DNA of 6,454 nt, from NCBI GenBank assembly GCA_021776195.1, contig JAJFGK010000028.1, forward strand, positions 1 through 6,454. The letters run 5' to 3'. Numbering within the stretch: position 1 is the stretch's first letter; every line of letters starts with the position of its first letter. The DNA is from Kiloniellaceae bacterium (lineage in GTDB: Bacteria; Pseudomonadota; Alphaproteobacteria; Kiloniellales; Kiloniellaceae). A program made the position numbers and the translations under genes. The notes below the pieces were generated by a model. That model saw nothing but the letters and a program-made list of their open reading frames with translations, made no database searches and was not told the origin of the DNA. Positions 1-6,382 of the stretch are shown here, in pieces.

Positions 1-1801
1 CCTCGGCCCCATGGACCCGGTAGCGGCCGTCTTCCGGCGAGGTGACCAGGATGTGCACGCGCTGCTCGACGCTGCCGGCGACGGCGCCCACGGCATTGCA
101 GACGGCGGCCTGCTCGGGCAGCACCAGACGGGTGCCGAGACCCTCGGCCACCGCCGGATAGTAAGTCTCCGCCGGGGCGCCGACGCCGGCCAGGGGCAAG
201 GTCAGGCGCATCGCCGGGGCCAGCAGCGAGGCCGGTTTCAGGCCGTGGCGTTCGAGGGACCGGTCGACCAGCGCCTCGGCGGGTCCGCCGGCCCGCTCCA
301 GGGGCGACCGGCCCTCCTCCAGCAGGGTGGTGTTGACGATGGCGCGGCCCGACAGAACCACCAGGCGGTCGAAGGCGAGCCTGGCCAGGCCGGTCGCGTC
401 GAGCGCCGGGAGCACGCCGGCGGCCAGCCCGCGCCGGGCCAGAAGGTCCGCGCCCAACTCGGCCGCCGGGCGCGACCAGCCCGCCTGATGGCCCAGCAGG
501 TGGGCCGCGTCGCTGGGCGTAAAGGCGCTGTGAATGAGCAGGCCGCGGTCCACCAGACGGCCCAGCGGACGCTGCCAGGCATAGCTGGTCAAGACATCCT
601 CCAGGGCGACCGGGCCGTCCGCCAGCATCTCCCACAGGCGGCGCTCCATGGAGCTGGCGTTGGTGACATCGAAGCGCCGCAGGCGGGCCACGAAGCGGCC
701 GTCCAGGTCGTAGGCGGCGCCCCGCTCCCACTGTTCCTCCAGGCGGGCCAGGACCCCGGGATTGTCGCGCGCCAGCAGGCTGAGCGGCACGGCCCGGCGC
801 GGCCCGATCTCCAGGCCGGGCCCGGCCGGCCACTTGGCCTCGGCCAGATGGACCTCGCTGTCGCCGCCCAGGCCGTAGGTGTGCACCGCGATGGCCTCGA
901 CCATGGTGCGCCAGCCGCCGATGGTGGCGCCCGCGGTCGAGAGCAGCGGCCGGCCGTCGCGCAGGACGGCGATATCGCTGGTGGTCCCGCCGATATCGCT
1001 GACCACCAGGTCGGGCTCGCCGCTCAACGCGCGCACCCCCACCACCGAGGCCGCCGGGCCCGAAAGGATGGTCTCGACCGGGCAGGTCAAGGCCACGGTA
1101 TCGCGGATCAGCGAGCCGTCGCCCTTCACCACCATCAAGGGGCAGTCGATGCCGTGCCGGGCCATGAGGCCGCGCACCGCCTCGATCAGCTGCTGGATCT
1201 GCGGGATCAGGCGCGCGTTGAGGATCGCGGTCAGGGCCCGGCGCGGCGCATCGAGGCTGCTGGTCAACTCGTGGGCGCAGGTCACCGGCAGGCCGCTCAG
1301 GGAGCGGATCAGCTCGCGGGCTTCGAGTTCGTGTTCCGGATTGCGCACCGCGAAGTAGCCGGCCACGGCGAAGGCCTCGACCGAGCCGGCGTGCTTTTCC
1401 ACCGCCGCCTTCAGGGCCTCGCGGTCGAGCGGCGCCTGCGGCTCGCCCAGGGTGTCGTGGCCGCCGGCGATGAAGGCCAGGGGGTCGCTGCCGATAGCGC
1501 TGCCGAGGCCGGAGCGGGTCAGGGATTTCTCGTCGTAACCCAGCAACAGCAGACCGGCGGGGGCGCCCTGGCCCTCGACCACGGTGTTGGTCGCCAGGGT
1601 GGTCGAGATGCAGACCAGGCGCACCGGCTCGCCGCTATCCGCAGTGTCCCGCTCGTCCAGCACCTTGGCCATGGCCTCGCCGATGCCCAGCGCCAGATCC
1701 TGCTTGGTGGTCAGCGCCTTGGCCGCGGCCAGCACCCCGCGCGCGCCGTCATAGAGCACGGCGTCGCTGTAGGTGCCGCCGGTATCGATTCCCAATCGCA
1801 T
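1..1801 (-). CDS. Hydantoinase/oxoprolinase family protein (HyuA-like), 3' end missing
   Basis: The reverse strand reads open from an ATG at 1801 through about 600 codons with no stop before the left edge, so the C-terminus is outside the window. The protein begins MRLGIDTGGTYSDAVL, the ASKHA-type phosphate-binding loop of the Hydant_A_N domain, followed by STTLATNTVVEG (residues 66-77) of the same domain. The Hydantoinase_A domain follows, with LSGPAASVVG (246-255), SDIGGTTSDIA (268-278, the second nucleotide-binding loop) and GLGGDSEV (310-317). Near the visible end, AVCNAVGAVAG matches the conserved tail of the family. Known members use ATP to open cyclic amides such as hydantoins or 5-oxoproline, or belong to acetone carboxylase-like complexes in the cytoplasm; the substrate here cannot be read from sequence. 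Single-subunit relatives are, from memory, about 650-700 residues, so little is probably missing. The start is set by the ATG directly before the GIDTGGT loop, with a modest AGGAAG 10 nt upstream. No HyuB-type partner gene is visible, but one could lie beyond the edge. Confidence 0.93.
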   Translation of the reverse strand, partial: MRLGIDTGGTYSDAVLYDGARGVLAAAKALTTKQDLALGIGEAMAKVLDERDTADSGEPVRLVCISTTLATNTVVEGQGAPAGLLLLGYDEKSLTRSGLGSAIGSDPLAFIAGGHDTLGEPQAPLDREALKAAVEKHAGSVEAFAVAGYFAVRNPEHELEARELIRSLSGLPVTCAHELTSSLDAPRRALTAILNARLIPQIQQLIEAVRGLMARHGIDCPLMVVKGDGSLIRDTVALTCPVETILSGPAASVVGVRALSGEPDLVVSDIGGTTSDIAVLRDGRPLLSTAGATIGGWRTMVEAIAVHTYGLGGDSEVHLAEAKWPAGPGLEIGPRRAVPLSLLARDNPGVLARLEEQWERGAAYDLDGRFVARLRRFDVTNASSMERRLWEMLADGPVALEDVLTSYAWQRPLGRLVDRGLLIHSAFTPSDAAHLLGHQAGWSRPAAELGADLLARRGLAAGVLPALDATGLARLAFDRLVVLSGRAIVNTTLLEEGRSPLERAGGPAEALVDRSLERHGLKPASLLAPAMRLTLPLAGVGAPAETYYPAVAEGLGTRLVLPEQAAVCNAVGAVAGSVEQRVHILVTSPEDGRYRVHGAE

Positions 1802-1874
1802 GGTCGAAAGGCTTCCTGTCCCAGACTGCGCGGCGCCCGGCCCCCACTAGACCGGCCCCCCGAAACCAGCCCCC

Positions 1875-1904
1875 ATAGCAAATAAGATCGCCGCCGTCTC
1901 GCAA
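1875..1904 (-). promoter_or_regulatory. Candidate promoter for the hydantoinase-like gene
   Basis: On the minus strand, TTGCGA (1899-1904) resembles a -35 box. It is followed after 18 bp by TGCTAT (1875-1880) as a possible -10 box, about 74 bp before the ATG at 1801. Both hexamers match the sigma-70 consensus only partly. The position just upstream of the gene and the AT-rich island around 1875-1885 in GC-rich DNA are the main support. This is inference only. Confidence 0.25.
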
Positions 1905-2137
1905 AAGCACGGCCAGGTCCGGATTCAGCGCAGAGCCGAATTCCCGGAGCCGGTTATGAAGAGCCAGTCGGCTTGGCGACCTGAAGTGCCGAACTCGAAC
2001 CGGAATGCGACCCTTCGGAGGTCACGGCCTGAAGGGGGAGCTACATCAAGACTCCGAACAATGGCGCACCGATGTCAGGGATCGACGCAGGTTCTTCCGC
2101 TCTACTCCTGACTCCAAACGTGGTTCGATCAGGGCTT

Positions 2138-2170
2138 TGAAGGGCACTATTGACCCCAAGCGGCCCTTCA
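2138..2170. repeat. Inverted repeat TGAAGGGC / GCCCTTCA
   Basis: A perfect 8-bp inverted repeat (2138-2145 and 2163-2170) encloses a 17-bp spacer containing TTGACCCCAAGCG. It lies 47 bp past the stop of the beta-lactamase-like gene in its direction of transcription. It could form a hairpin in that mRNA's trailer, but no U-run follows, so a factor-independent terminator is not supported. The spacer and right arm also resemble, from memory, degenerate intergenic repeats with a core like GCTTTGGGTCA that are scattered through alphaproteobacterial genomes. That similarity is untested. Confidence 0.4.
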
Positions 2171-2216
2171 TGGCCAACGTCTACTACCTTGCTCCGAGTC
2201 GGTGAATTGAGGTGAG

Positions 2217-3326
2217 TTAACGACGTTCCAGAGCTCGGAGGACGCGCAGGCCGATGGAATCGACCCGATTGATATGGGTGTTGGAGAGTACGACCACGCC
2301 GATCTTCTTTTCCAAATGAAGGCCGAAGTAGGAGCGGTATGAAGTGGCTCCGGTGTGTTCGTAGAACAGTTCCAGAGGCCTGAGGAACCAGCCGAGGCCT
2401 TGGTATGCCAGCGCCTCGTCGAGGCGCCCCGGCGCTTCGCGGGCGAGAACCAAAGCGCGGGCCAGTTCCGAGTCGCCCTCCTGAAGGTTTGCCTGCAGGA
2501 AGAGTAGAAGATCGTTCACCGTCGATTTGAGGGCCCCCGCACCTTCGAGAGTCGGGACATCCCAGACCTTCAACGGACGACCGTCGCGGTCGAAGGGCAT
2601 GACCAGTCGTTCCCGCATAGCGGGTGTGAGCGTGACAGCGGTGCTCTCCATGCCGAGCGGCCTTGCAATCTCGTGCAGGAAAAGTTGTTCCCAGGTGAGG
2701 CCGGTTTGTTCCGCCATTATTCGCCCTAAGAGCCCCATCCCGACGTTGCTGTAATTGACGCGCTGTCGTTCTGGTTCGGCCAGTGGTAATGCTTCGGTGA
2801 GGTGAGCGCACAACAGTTCGGGCGTGAAGCCGGTCATAGGATCGAGCGGGTCCTGGCTCGGTAGGTTGCTTGGCATGTGCGCCAGGCCGGATCGGTGGGT
2901 CGCCAGGTCGAGCAGCGTGATCGGTCGTCCCTTGTTGGCCGGCAAAGGGCATTCCTCGAAGGTGCCCGGAAGCGTCTGGTCCAGCGCAAGCAGGCCGCGC
3001 TCGGTGAGCAACGCCAACAGGACGCCGTTGAAGACTTTCGTGAGCGAGGCGATCTGGTAAACGCTATCGCCATTTGGCTTTGCATCGGAGGCCGGCGACT
3101 CCGTTCCGAACGCGTGGGTCTCGACCCGGTCACCTTGGACGATGCCGATCGCCAAGCCGTCGATGAATCCCGCGTTGAGGTGCCTTTGGATGTAAGCTCT
3201 GACAGTCGGGTCGAGCAGCTCAGCCGGCGCCGCTGCACCGGGAAACGCAAGGCTCGCCGCAAGGCAGACCGTGGCCCCGAAGAGACTAAGGATGGCTCCT
3301 GTCATCGCACCATTGTAGTCAGTCAC
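2217..3326 (-). CDS. Exported serine hydrolase, beta-lactamase class C / esterase family
   Basis: The 369-residue product has the three hallmarks of the Beta-lactamase (PF00144) serine hydrolase fold: SLTK at 94-97 (nucleophile Ser94, general-base Lys97), YSN at 192-194, and HTG at 324-326 in place of the KTG box. GAGALKSTVNDLLLFL (263-278) and KKIGVVVLSN (340-349) are also typical of the family. Families with HTG include esterases, D-aminopeptidases and penicillin-binding-like proteins as well as AmpC relatives, so antibiotic resistance should not be assumed. A hydrophobic stretch (about 11-30) ending in AAAPA suggests a signal peptide cut near residue 35 and a periplasmic enzyme. The longest frame starts with GTG at 3326; an ATG at 3305 (residue 8) gives a shorter, more typical signal peptide, and neither has a clear Shine-Dalgarno. 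The stop is TAA at 2217-2219. Composition is less GC-rich than the neighbours (30 of 60 G/C at 2281-2340 by hand count), hinting at horizontal origin. Confidence 0.93.
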   Translation of the reverse strand: MTDYNGAMTGAILSLFGATVCLAASLAFPGAAAPAELLDPTVRAYIQRHLNAGFIDGLAIGIVQGDRVETHAFGTESPASDAKPNGDSVYQIASLTKVFNGVLLALLTERGLLALDQTLPGTFEECPLPANKGRPITLLDLATHRSGLAHMPSNLPSQDPLDPMTGFTPELLCAHLTEALPLAEPERQRVNYSNVGMGLLGRIMAEQTGLTWEQLFLHEIARPLGMESTAVTLTPAMRERLVMPFDRDGRPLKVWDVPTLEGAGALKSTVNDLLLFLQANLQEGDSELARALVLAREAPGRLDEALAYQGLGWFLRPLELFYEHTGATSYRSYFGLHLEKKIGVVVLSNTHINRVDSIGLRVLRALERR

Positions 3327-3496
3327 ACTAGGCTAGGAAGACGAAAGTTTTCGGCCTCCGCGAACTTCTGCCCTTGGCTACAAACCCCCTATCCCGGACC
3401 ACGCCGGCGCCGGTGAGTTTGCGGCCGAAAGCTGATGTTTGGCCCGCTTTGTCGGCTGTTCTCCCGGTTCCGGATGGAAAACCGAAGGTGCCCGCC
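3327..3496. other. Intergenic region upstream of the serine hydrolase gene
   Basis: These 170 bp separate the stop of the saccharopine dehydrogenase-like gene from the start of the serine hydrolase gene, both transcribed leftward. The region contains a small near-palindrome, CGAAA-GT-TTTCG, at 3342-3353, about 16-37 bp upstream of the possible hydrolase starts, where an operator could sit. No good -35/-10 pair and no terminator hairpin with a U-run is visible. Like the hydrolase gene, the stretch is less GC-rich than the genes further right. Confidence 0.4.
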
Positions 3497-5230
3497 CTAG
3501 CCCGGGGCGATGGGCACAAGCCAGCCCCGATAGCGCACGATCAGGCCGGTCAGCCGGTGGCCGATCTCGACATGGAAACGGAAACGCCCCGCTCCGGCCG
3601 CGTCGACCACCTCGACCGTCTCGAAGGATTCGGCGGTCGGTGCCAGCGCCAGGGGCAGCGGCAGACCCAGAAAACGCCAGCGCCGCAGGACAAGACGCAG
3701 GCGGTCGCCCTCCAGGACCAGCGCCAGGCCGAAGCTGAGGGGCCCGAAGCCTTCTTCGACCAGCCACGCGGAACGGCCGCGGCCCTGGCGCTGGGTGCTG
3801 ACGAAGGATTTTCCTGCGAAGGTCCGGCGCCAGTGCTCGACGCCATCCTTGACCGTGAAGGTCACGGTGACCGGGATCTCGTCGCCTGCCCGGGGAAAGC
3901 CGACCAGGGCGCCGATCAGCCGGGCCAGCAAGCCCCCGCCCCGGTCCACGGTGGCCAGCCCTTCCGCGGTCAGCTCGCCCTCGACGCTGTGCATGGTCCG
4001 GATCGGCGCCGGCAGGCGCTCCCAGGCATCGCCGAGAACCCGTCGATAGAGCGGCGCCTTCGCGCCATCGGCGGTGACCTCGCGGGTGCCGCTCTGGATC
4101 GTCTTGCCGGCAAAGCGCGCCTCGTAGTCGGCCAGGGTCAGTTCCTGTGCCGCGCTGCGCGCGCCGCTATCCGGCCGCTTGCCTTCGAGACAGTTGCGGA
4201 CGATCGCCTCGACGGCCATCGCGGGGATCAGAGGGCCGTCGTCGCCCTCGGCCAGCAGGTGCCAGGACCGCTCGACCGGCACGCCGCCGGCGCCGCGCCC
4301 CTCGACCCGCACGAACATGCCGCCGCGATGCTCGCCCCAACGGATCAGGTTGATGGCGCGAAAGAAGAGCGGCGCCAGGAAACCAAGCGACGGCAGCGCC
4401 CTGAGCCGGACCAGCCAGGCCAGGGCATTCAAACAACGCTGCAGGATTTCGGGCAGGGTGCCGGCGCCCATCCAAATCGAGCGGGCGTCGGGCCAGATAG
4501 CCGCCAGCACCCGCAGGTCGGGAACGTCCACCAGAGAAAAGCGGATGTTCCTCAGCGGCAGGCGGCCCGGCGGCGCAATGGTATAGCGCCGCGATTCGGT
4601 CAGCGCGTGGCCCGTGGCGGCCTGTCCATCGCGCCGCAGCCGCAGCGGCTGCCCGGCATAGCCGGCGATGGCGCTGATCACGTTCAAGCCGACCCCGGCA
4701 TAGGGCGAGGGCGCGATGCCGCCGGCGATGCTCTCGACCCGCTCCAGGCCCCGCGCCAGATGGCCGACGACCGCCGCCGTCAGCACCGGAAAGCTGCTGG
4801 CGCCGCTGAGAACGAAGATCCCGCGCGCCCGCGCCGCCCCGTCGAACGGCCCGATGCCCGCGACGAAGGCCGACCCGTCGGCCAGATCGAGATAGTCGAT
4901 GCCGAGCGCCAGGCAGGCCTTGACCACCTGGTAGGGGTCGTCGCCATAGCTTTGGAAAGGGCCGGTCGCGTCGACCAGGATATCGGGCGCGGCGGCCCGG
5001 AGCTGCGCCTCGACATCGCCGTTGCGGTCGAAGACCCGTGCCTCGGTTGTAGCTCCGGTTTTGGCCTCGGTTGTAGCCCGGGCCGGCAGCGCGGCACGGA
5101 AGGCCTGGGCCTTGTCCCGCGACCGCCCGGCGATGACGAGTGTCAGTCTCGCCTCGTCGGCCAGCAACCGGGCCAGCCGGCCGCCGAAGGTGCCATAGCC
5201 GCCGATGATGAGGACCCTGAGCCGCGTCAC
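3497..5230 (-). CDS. Saccharopine dehydrogenase-like oxidoreductase with C-terminal DUF4166 domain
   Basis: The 577-residue protein starts MTRLRVLIIGGYGTFGGRLA, a Rossmann-fold dinucleotide loop (GGYGTFG, 10-16) typical of the Sacchrp_dh_NADP domain. AGRSRDKA (34-41) is the usual second-strand region binding the adenosine ribose or phosphate, and DILVDATGPFQSYG (83-96) and YLDLADG (113-119) are further conserved strands of this family. Residues from about 393 (APLYRRVLGDAWERLP) to the end (LIVRYRGWLVP, 563-573) match the DUF4166 domain often fused to this type of dehydrogenase. The protein is probably a cytoplasmic NAD(P)-dependent enzyme. Its substrate is unknown, and true saccharopine dehydrogenase activity should not be inferred. 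The start is GTG at 5228-5230, supported by GGGAAAGG 6 nt upstream and by the Rossmann motif directly after it; the stop is TAG at 3497-3499. It is divergently oriented to the methyltransferase gene. A 24-bp-period duplication gives ATTEAKTG/ATTEARVF near residues 52-67. Confidence 0.94.
   Translation of the reverse strand: MTRLRVLIIGGYGTFGGRLARLLADEARLTLVIAGRSRDKAQAFRAALPARATTEAKTGATTEARVFDRNGDVEAQLRAAAPDILVDATGPFQSYGDDPYQVVKACLALGIDYLDLADGSAFVAGIGPFDGAARARGIFVLSGASSFPVLTAAVVGHLARGLERVESIAGGIAPSPYAGVGLNVISAIAGYAGQPLRLRRDGQAATGHALTESRRYTIAPPGRLPLRNIRFSLVDVPDLRVLAAIWPDARSIWMGAGTLPEILQRCLNALAWLVRLRALPSLGFLAPLFFRAINLIRWGEHRGGMFVRVEGRGAGGVPVERSWHLLAEGDDGPLIPAMAVEAIVRNCLEGKRPDSGARSAAQELTLADYEARFAGKTIQSGTREVTADGAKAPLYRRVLGDAWERLPAPIRTMHSVEGELTAEGLATVDRGGGLLARLIGALVGFPRAGDEIPVTVTFTVKDGVEHWRRTFAGKSFVSTQRQGRGRSAWLVEEGFGPLSFGLALVLEGDRLRLVLRRWRFLGLPLPLALAPTAESFETVEVVDAAGAGRFRFHVEIGHRLTGLIVRYRGWLVPIAPG
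5040..5077. repeat. Short tandem duplication inside the dehydrogenase-like gene
   Basis: The 14-mer GCCTCGGTTGTAGC occurs at 5040-5053 and again at 5064-5077, a 24-bp period. In the encoded protein this gives two ATTEA(K/R) units eight residues apart, between the second Rossmann strand region and the DILVDATGP strand. The repeat unit is less GC-rich than its surroundings. It keeps the frame and looks like a loop expansion. Confidence 0.75.
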
Positions 5231-5385
5231 GGTCGGCCTTTCCCTTCGGCATTCCGGCGTCAGCCGCGCCGAGGACCCTTGTACCGGCTGGCGCCGGGCC
5301 TGTCACGAGAGCGATACTTGCATTGCCGCGGTCTGCGCCCTAAAGAAGCCACCCGGCCGGTCCCCGCGAGAAGAGCCAGCGTGCC
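5231..5385. promoter_or_regulatory. Divergent intergenic region between dehydrogenase-like and methyltransferase genes
   Basis: These 155 bp lie between two genes transcribed outward, so at least the promoters of both must be here or nearby. I could not find a convincing -35/-10 pair on either strand: TTGTAC (5279-5284) is a possible plus-strand -35 box, but no suitably spaced -10 follows. This is a location-based call, not a motif-based one. Confidence 0.45.
5237..5244 (-). promoter_or_regulatory. Ribosome binding site deciding the GTG start at 5230
   Basis: On the minus strand GGGAAAGG ends 6 nt before the GTG at 5228-5230. This is a good purine-rich Shine-Dalgarno at normal spacing. It supports the GTG as the true start of the dehydrogenase-like gene, in agreement with the Rossmann motif beginning within ten residues of it. 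Confidence 0.65.
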
Positions 5386-6126
5386 ATGAAAGCCTCCGAT
5401 CTTTTTCACTTCTATGCGCGCGATCCTGGGCGCCGCCGCCAGGCGCGCTATCGGCTGATGAAGAGCTTCGCCAAGCGCAACGATCTCCAGGTCTACAAGG
5501 ACCATATGGTCTGGAAGGACGACGCCGGCTTTCGCGCGCTGCGCCGGGCCTATCCCCTGCCCGGCATCCCCGAGGACCGCTGTTACGTGCTCTACAGCGC
5601 GGTCAAGTCGGTGGCGTCCCTGCCCGGCGACCTGGCCGAATGCGGCGTGCGCTTCGGCAAGAGCGCCAGCATCCTGCGCTGGGTCACCCGCGCGACCGAC
5701 AAGACGCTGCACCTGTTCGATTCCTTCGAGGGGATCTCCGCGCCCGGGGCCGACGACAACCCCGACCAAGGCCCCACCAAGGACTGGGAAAAGGGCATGC
5801 TGGCGGTGGACGAGGCCACCGTGCGCCAGAACCTGGCGGGCCTCGAGCGCATCGAGCTCTACCGCGGCTGGGTGCCGACGCGCTTTGCCGAGGTCGCCGA
5901 GCGGACCTTCTGTTTCGCCCACATCGATCTCGACCTCTACCAGCCCACACTCGACAGCCTGGCCTTCTTCTACCCGCGGCTCAGCCCGGGCGGCATCGTC
6001 GTCTGCGACGACTACGGCTCGGGCTACTGCCCCGGCGCCATGAAGGCCTTCGACGAGTACATGGCCGACAAGCCCGAGGGCATCCTGCACCTGCCGACCG
6101 GCCAGGGCCTGATCACCAAGCGCTGA
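5386..6126 (+). CDS. TylF/macrocin-type SAM-dependent O-methyltransferase
   Basis: The 246-residue product carries the order of motifs seen in the TylF (PF05711) class I methyltransferase family. DLAECGVRFGKSA (82-94) is the SAM-binding glycine loop, HLFDSFEG (109-116) holds the acidic residue expected to contact the SAM ribose, and HIDLDLYQPTLDSL (179-192) is followed by the DDYG box (208-211). By comparison with the family members TylF and NovP, Asp181/Asp183 and Asp208/Asp209 are the likely Mg2+ ligands and catalytic acidic residues. Characterised members methylate sugar hydroxyls on macrolide and aminocoumarin antibiotics. Isolated bacterial homologues without an antibiotic cluster may act on surface glycans or glycolipids, and no glycosyltransferase gene is next to this one. 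No signal peptide or membrane segment is seen, so it should be cytoplasmic. The ATG at 5386 has only a weak purine-rich stretch (GAGAAGAG) 10 nt upstream; the stop is TGA at 6124-6126. GC content is high (44 of 60 at 5641-5700), like the host background. Confidence 0.94.
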   Translation: MKASDLFHFYARDPGRRRQARYRLMKSFAKRNDLQVYKDHMVWKDDAGFRALRRAYPLPGIPEDRCYVLYSAVKSVASLPGDLAECGVRFGKSASILRWVTRATDKTLHLFDSFEGISAPGADDNPDQGPTKDWEKGMLAVDEATVRQNLAGLERIELYRGWVPTRFAEVAERTFCFAHIDLDLYQPTLDSLAFFYPRLSPGGIVVCDDYGSGYCPGAMKAFDEYMADKPEGILHLPTGQGLITKR

Positions 6127-6153
6127 GGCCGGTTCCGCGCGAGTCCGCCGCGC

Positions 6154-6225
6154 CAGGGGTGCGAAAAGGGGACTGGCTCGCGTTCGCCGCCGGCGAAGGG
6201 GTGCCTGTCCCCTTTTCGCTGGCGG
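6154..6225 (+). repeat. REP-like palindromic element, copy A
   Basis: The outer stem is a perfect 13-bp inverted repeat, GCGAAAAGGGGAC (6161-6173) with GTCCCCTTTTCGC (6207-6219). Inside, TTCGCC (6183-6188) and GGCGAA (6192-6197) form a second stem around a GCC loop. Between the stems lie the arm sequences TGGCTCG and GGTGCCT, which pair only partly. The element begins 28 bp after the methyltransferase stop and could fold in its mRNA trailer. The T-run is inside the stem, so it is not a classic intrinsic terminator. It is 69/72 identical to copy C. Confidence 0.85.
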
Positions 6226-6256
6226 GCAAGATGCGGCGGCACCGGCGGAGCCAGAC

Positions 6257-6299
6257 CCGGGACAGGCACCTTTTCCTGCGGAAAACGAGCCAGTCCCGG
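6257..6299 (-). repeat. REP-like palindromic element, copy B (inverted, diverged)
   Basis: Read on the minus strand, this copy has the same arms as A and C (GGGACTGGCTCG, then GGTGCCTGTCCC) but different stems. The outer stem is CCGGGAC (6257-6263) with GTCCCGG (6293-6299). The inner stem is TTTTCC (6271-6276) with GGAAAA (6280-6285) around a TGC loop. Both stems are perfect even though their bases differ from copies A and C. The orientation is opposite to the flanking copies. Confidence 0.75.
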
Positions 6300-6382
6300 A
6301 CCACGGACCACGCGCCTGCCACAGACTCGGACTAACCGAGAACGGCCCATTGGCGCCACGGCAAGTCCCGGGTCCGCAGTGT

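Larger units (their letters stand above)
1802..2216. other. Intergenic region, 415 bp, no supported gene
   Basis: This stretch lies between the start of the hydantoinase-like gene and the stop of the beta-lactamase-like gene, both on the minus strand. It therefore carries the hydantoinase leader and promoter plus the 3' trailer of the upstream gene. From about 1870 to 2216 the base composition is visibly less GC-rich than the hydantoinase gene. A 66-codon plus-strand frame at 2005-2205 has no ribosome binding site and no recognisable domain, so I do not call it. The recognisable structures are the inverted repeat at 2138-2170 and a weak promoter-like pair at 1875-1904. I see no tRNA, riboswitch or terminator with a U-run. 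Confidence 0.7.

Noticed and set aside
11..1885. Long plus-strand open frame (624 codons) opposite the hydantoinase-like gene
   Set aside because: Its translation is rich in Gly, Ala, Arg and Gln with no domain. The minus strand encodes a clear family protein over the same bases. High GC makes such antisense frames common.
2005..2205. Small plus-strand 66-codon gene in the gap
   Set aside because: It has no ribosome binding site and no recognisable domain, and it overlaps an inverted repeat. It is more likely chance or repeat-derived.
2041..2952. Minus-strand 303-codon frame overlapping the serine hydrolase
   Set aside because: It lies within the hydrolase in another frame and shows no domain, while the hydrolase frame has the SxxK, YSN and HTG boxes.
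3261..3269. Lipoprotein signal (ATVC at residues 18-21) in the serine hydrolase
   Set aside because: The residue before Cys21 is Val, whereas a lipobox needs Gly, Ala or Ser there, and the Cys lies too early in the hydrophobic stretch.
3374..5389. Plus-strand open frame (671 codons) opposite the dehydrogenase-like gene
   Set aside because: Its composition is low-complexity with no recognisable motif, and the minus strand carries an unmistakable Rossmann domain plus DUF4166 over the same region.
6161..6219. Factor-independent terminator of the methyltransferase gene
   Set aside because: The hairpin is strong, but its T-run is within the stem rather than after it. The same element recurs twice more in both orientations, so a repeat is the better explanation.
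5205..6335. Plus-strand open frame overlapping the methyltransferase in another frame
   Set aside because: Its translation is Arg/Pro/Gly-rich without motifs and runs through the palindromic repeats. The 5386-6126 frame carries all TylF motifs.
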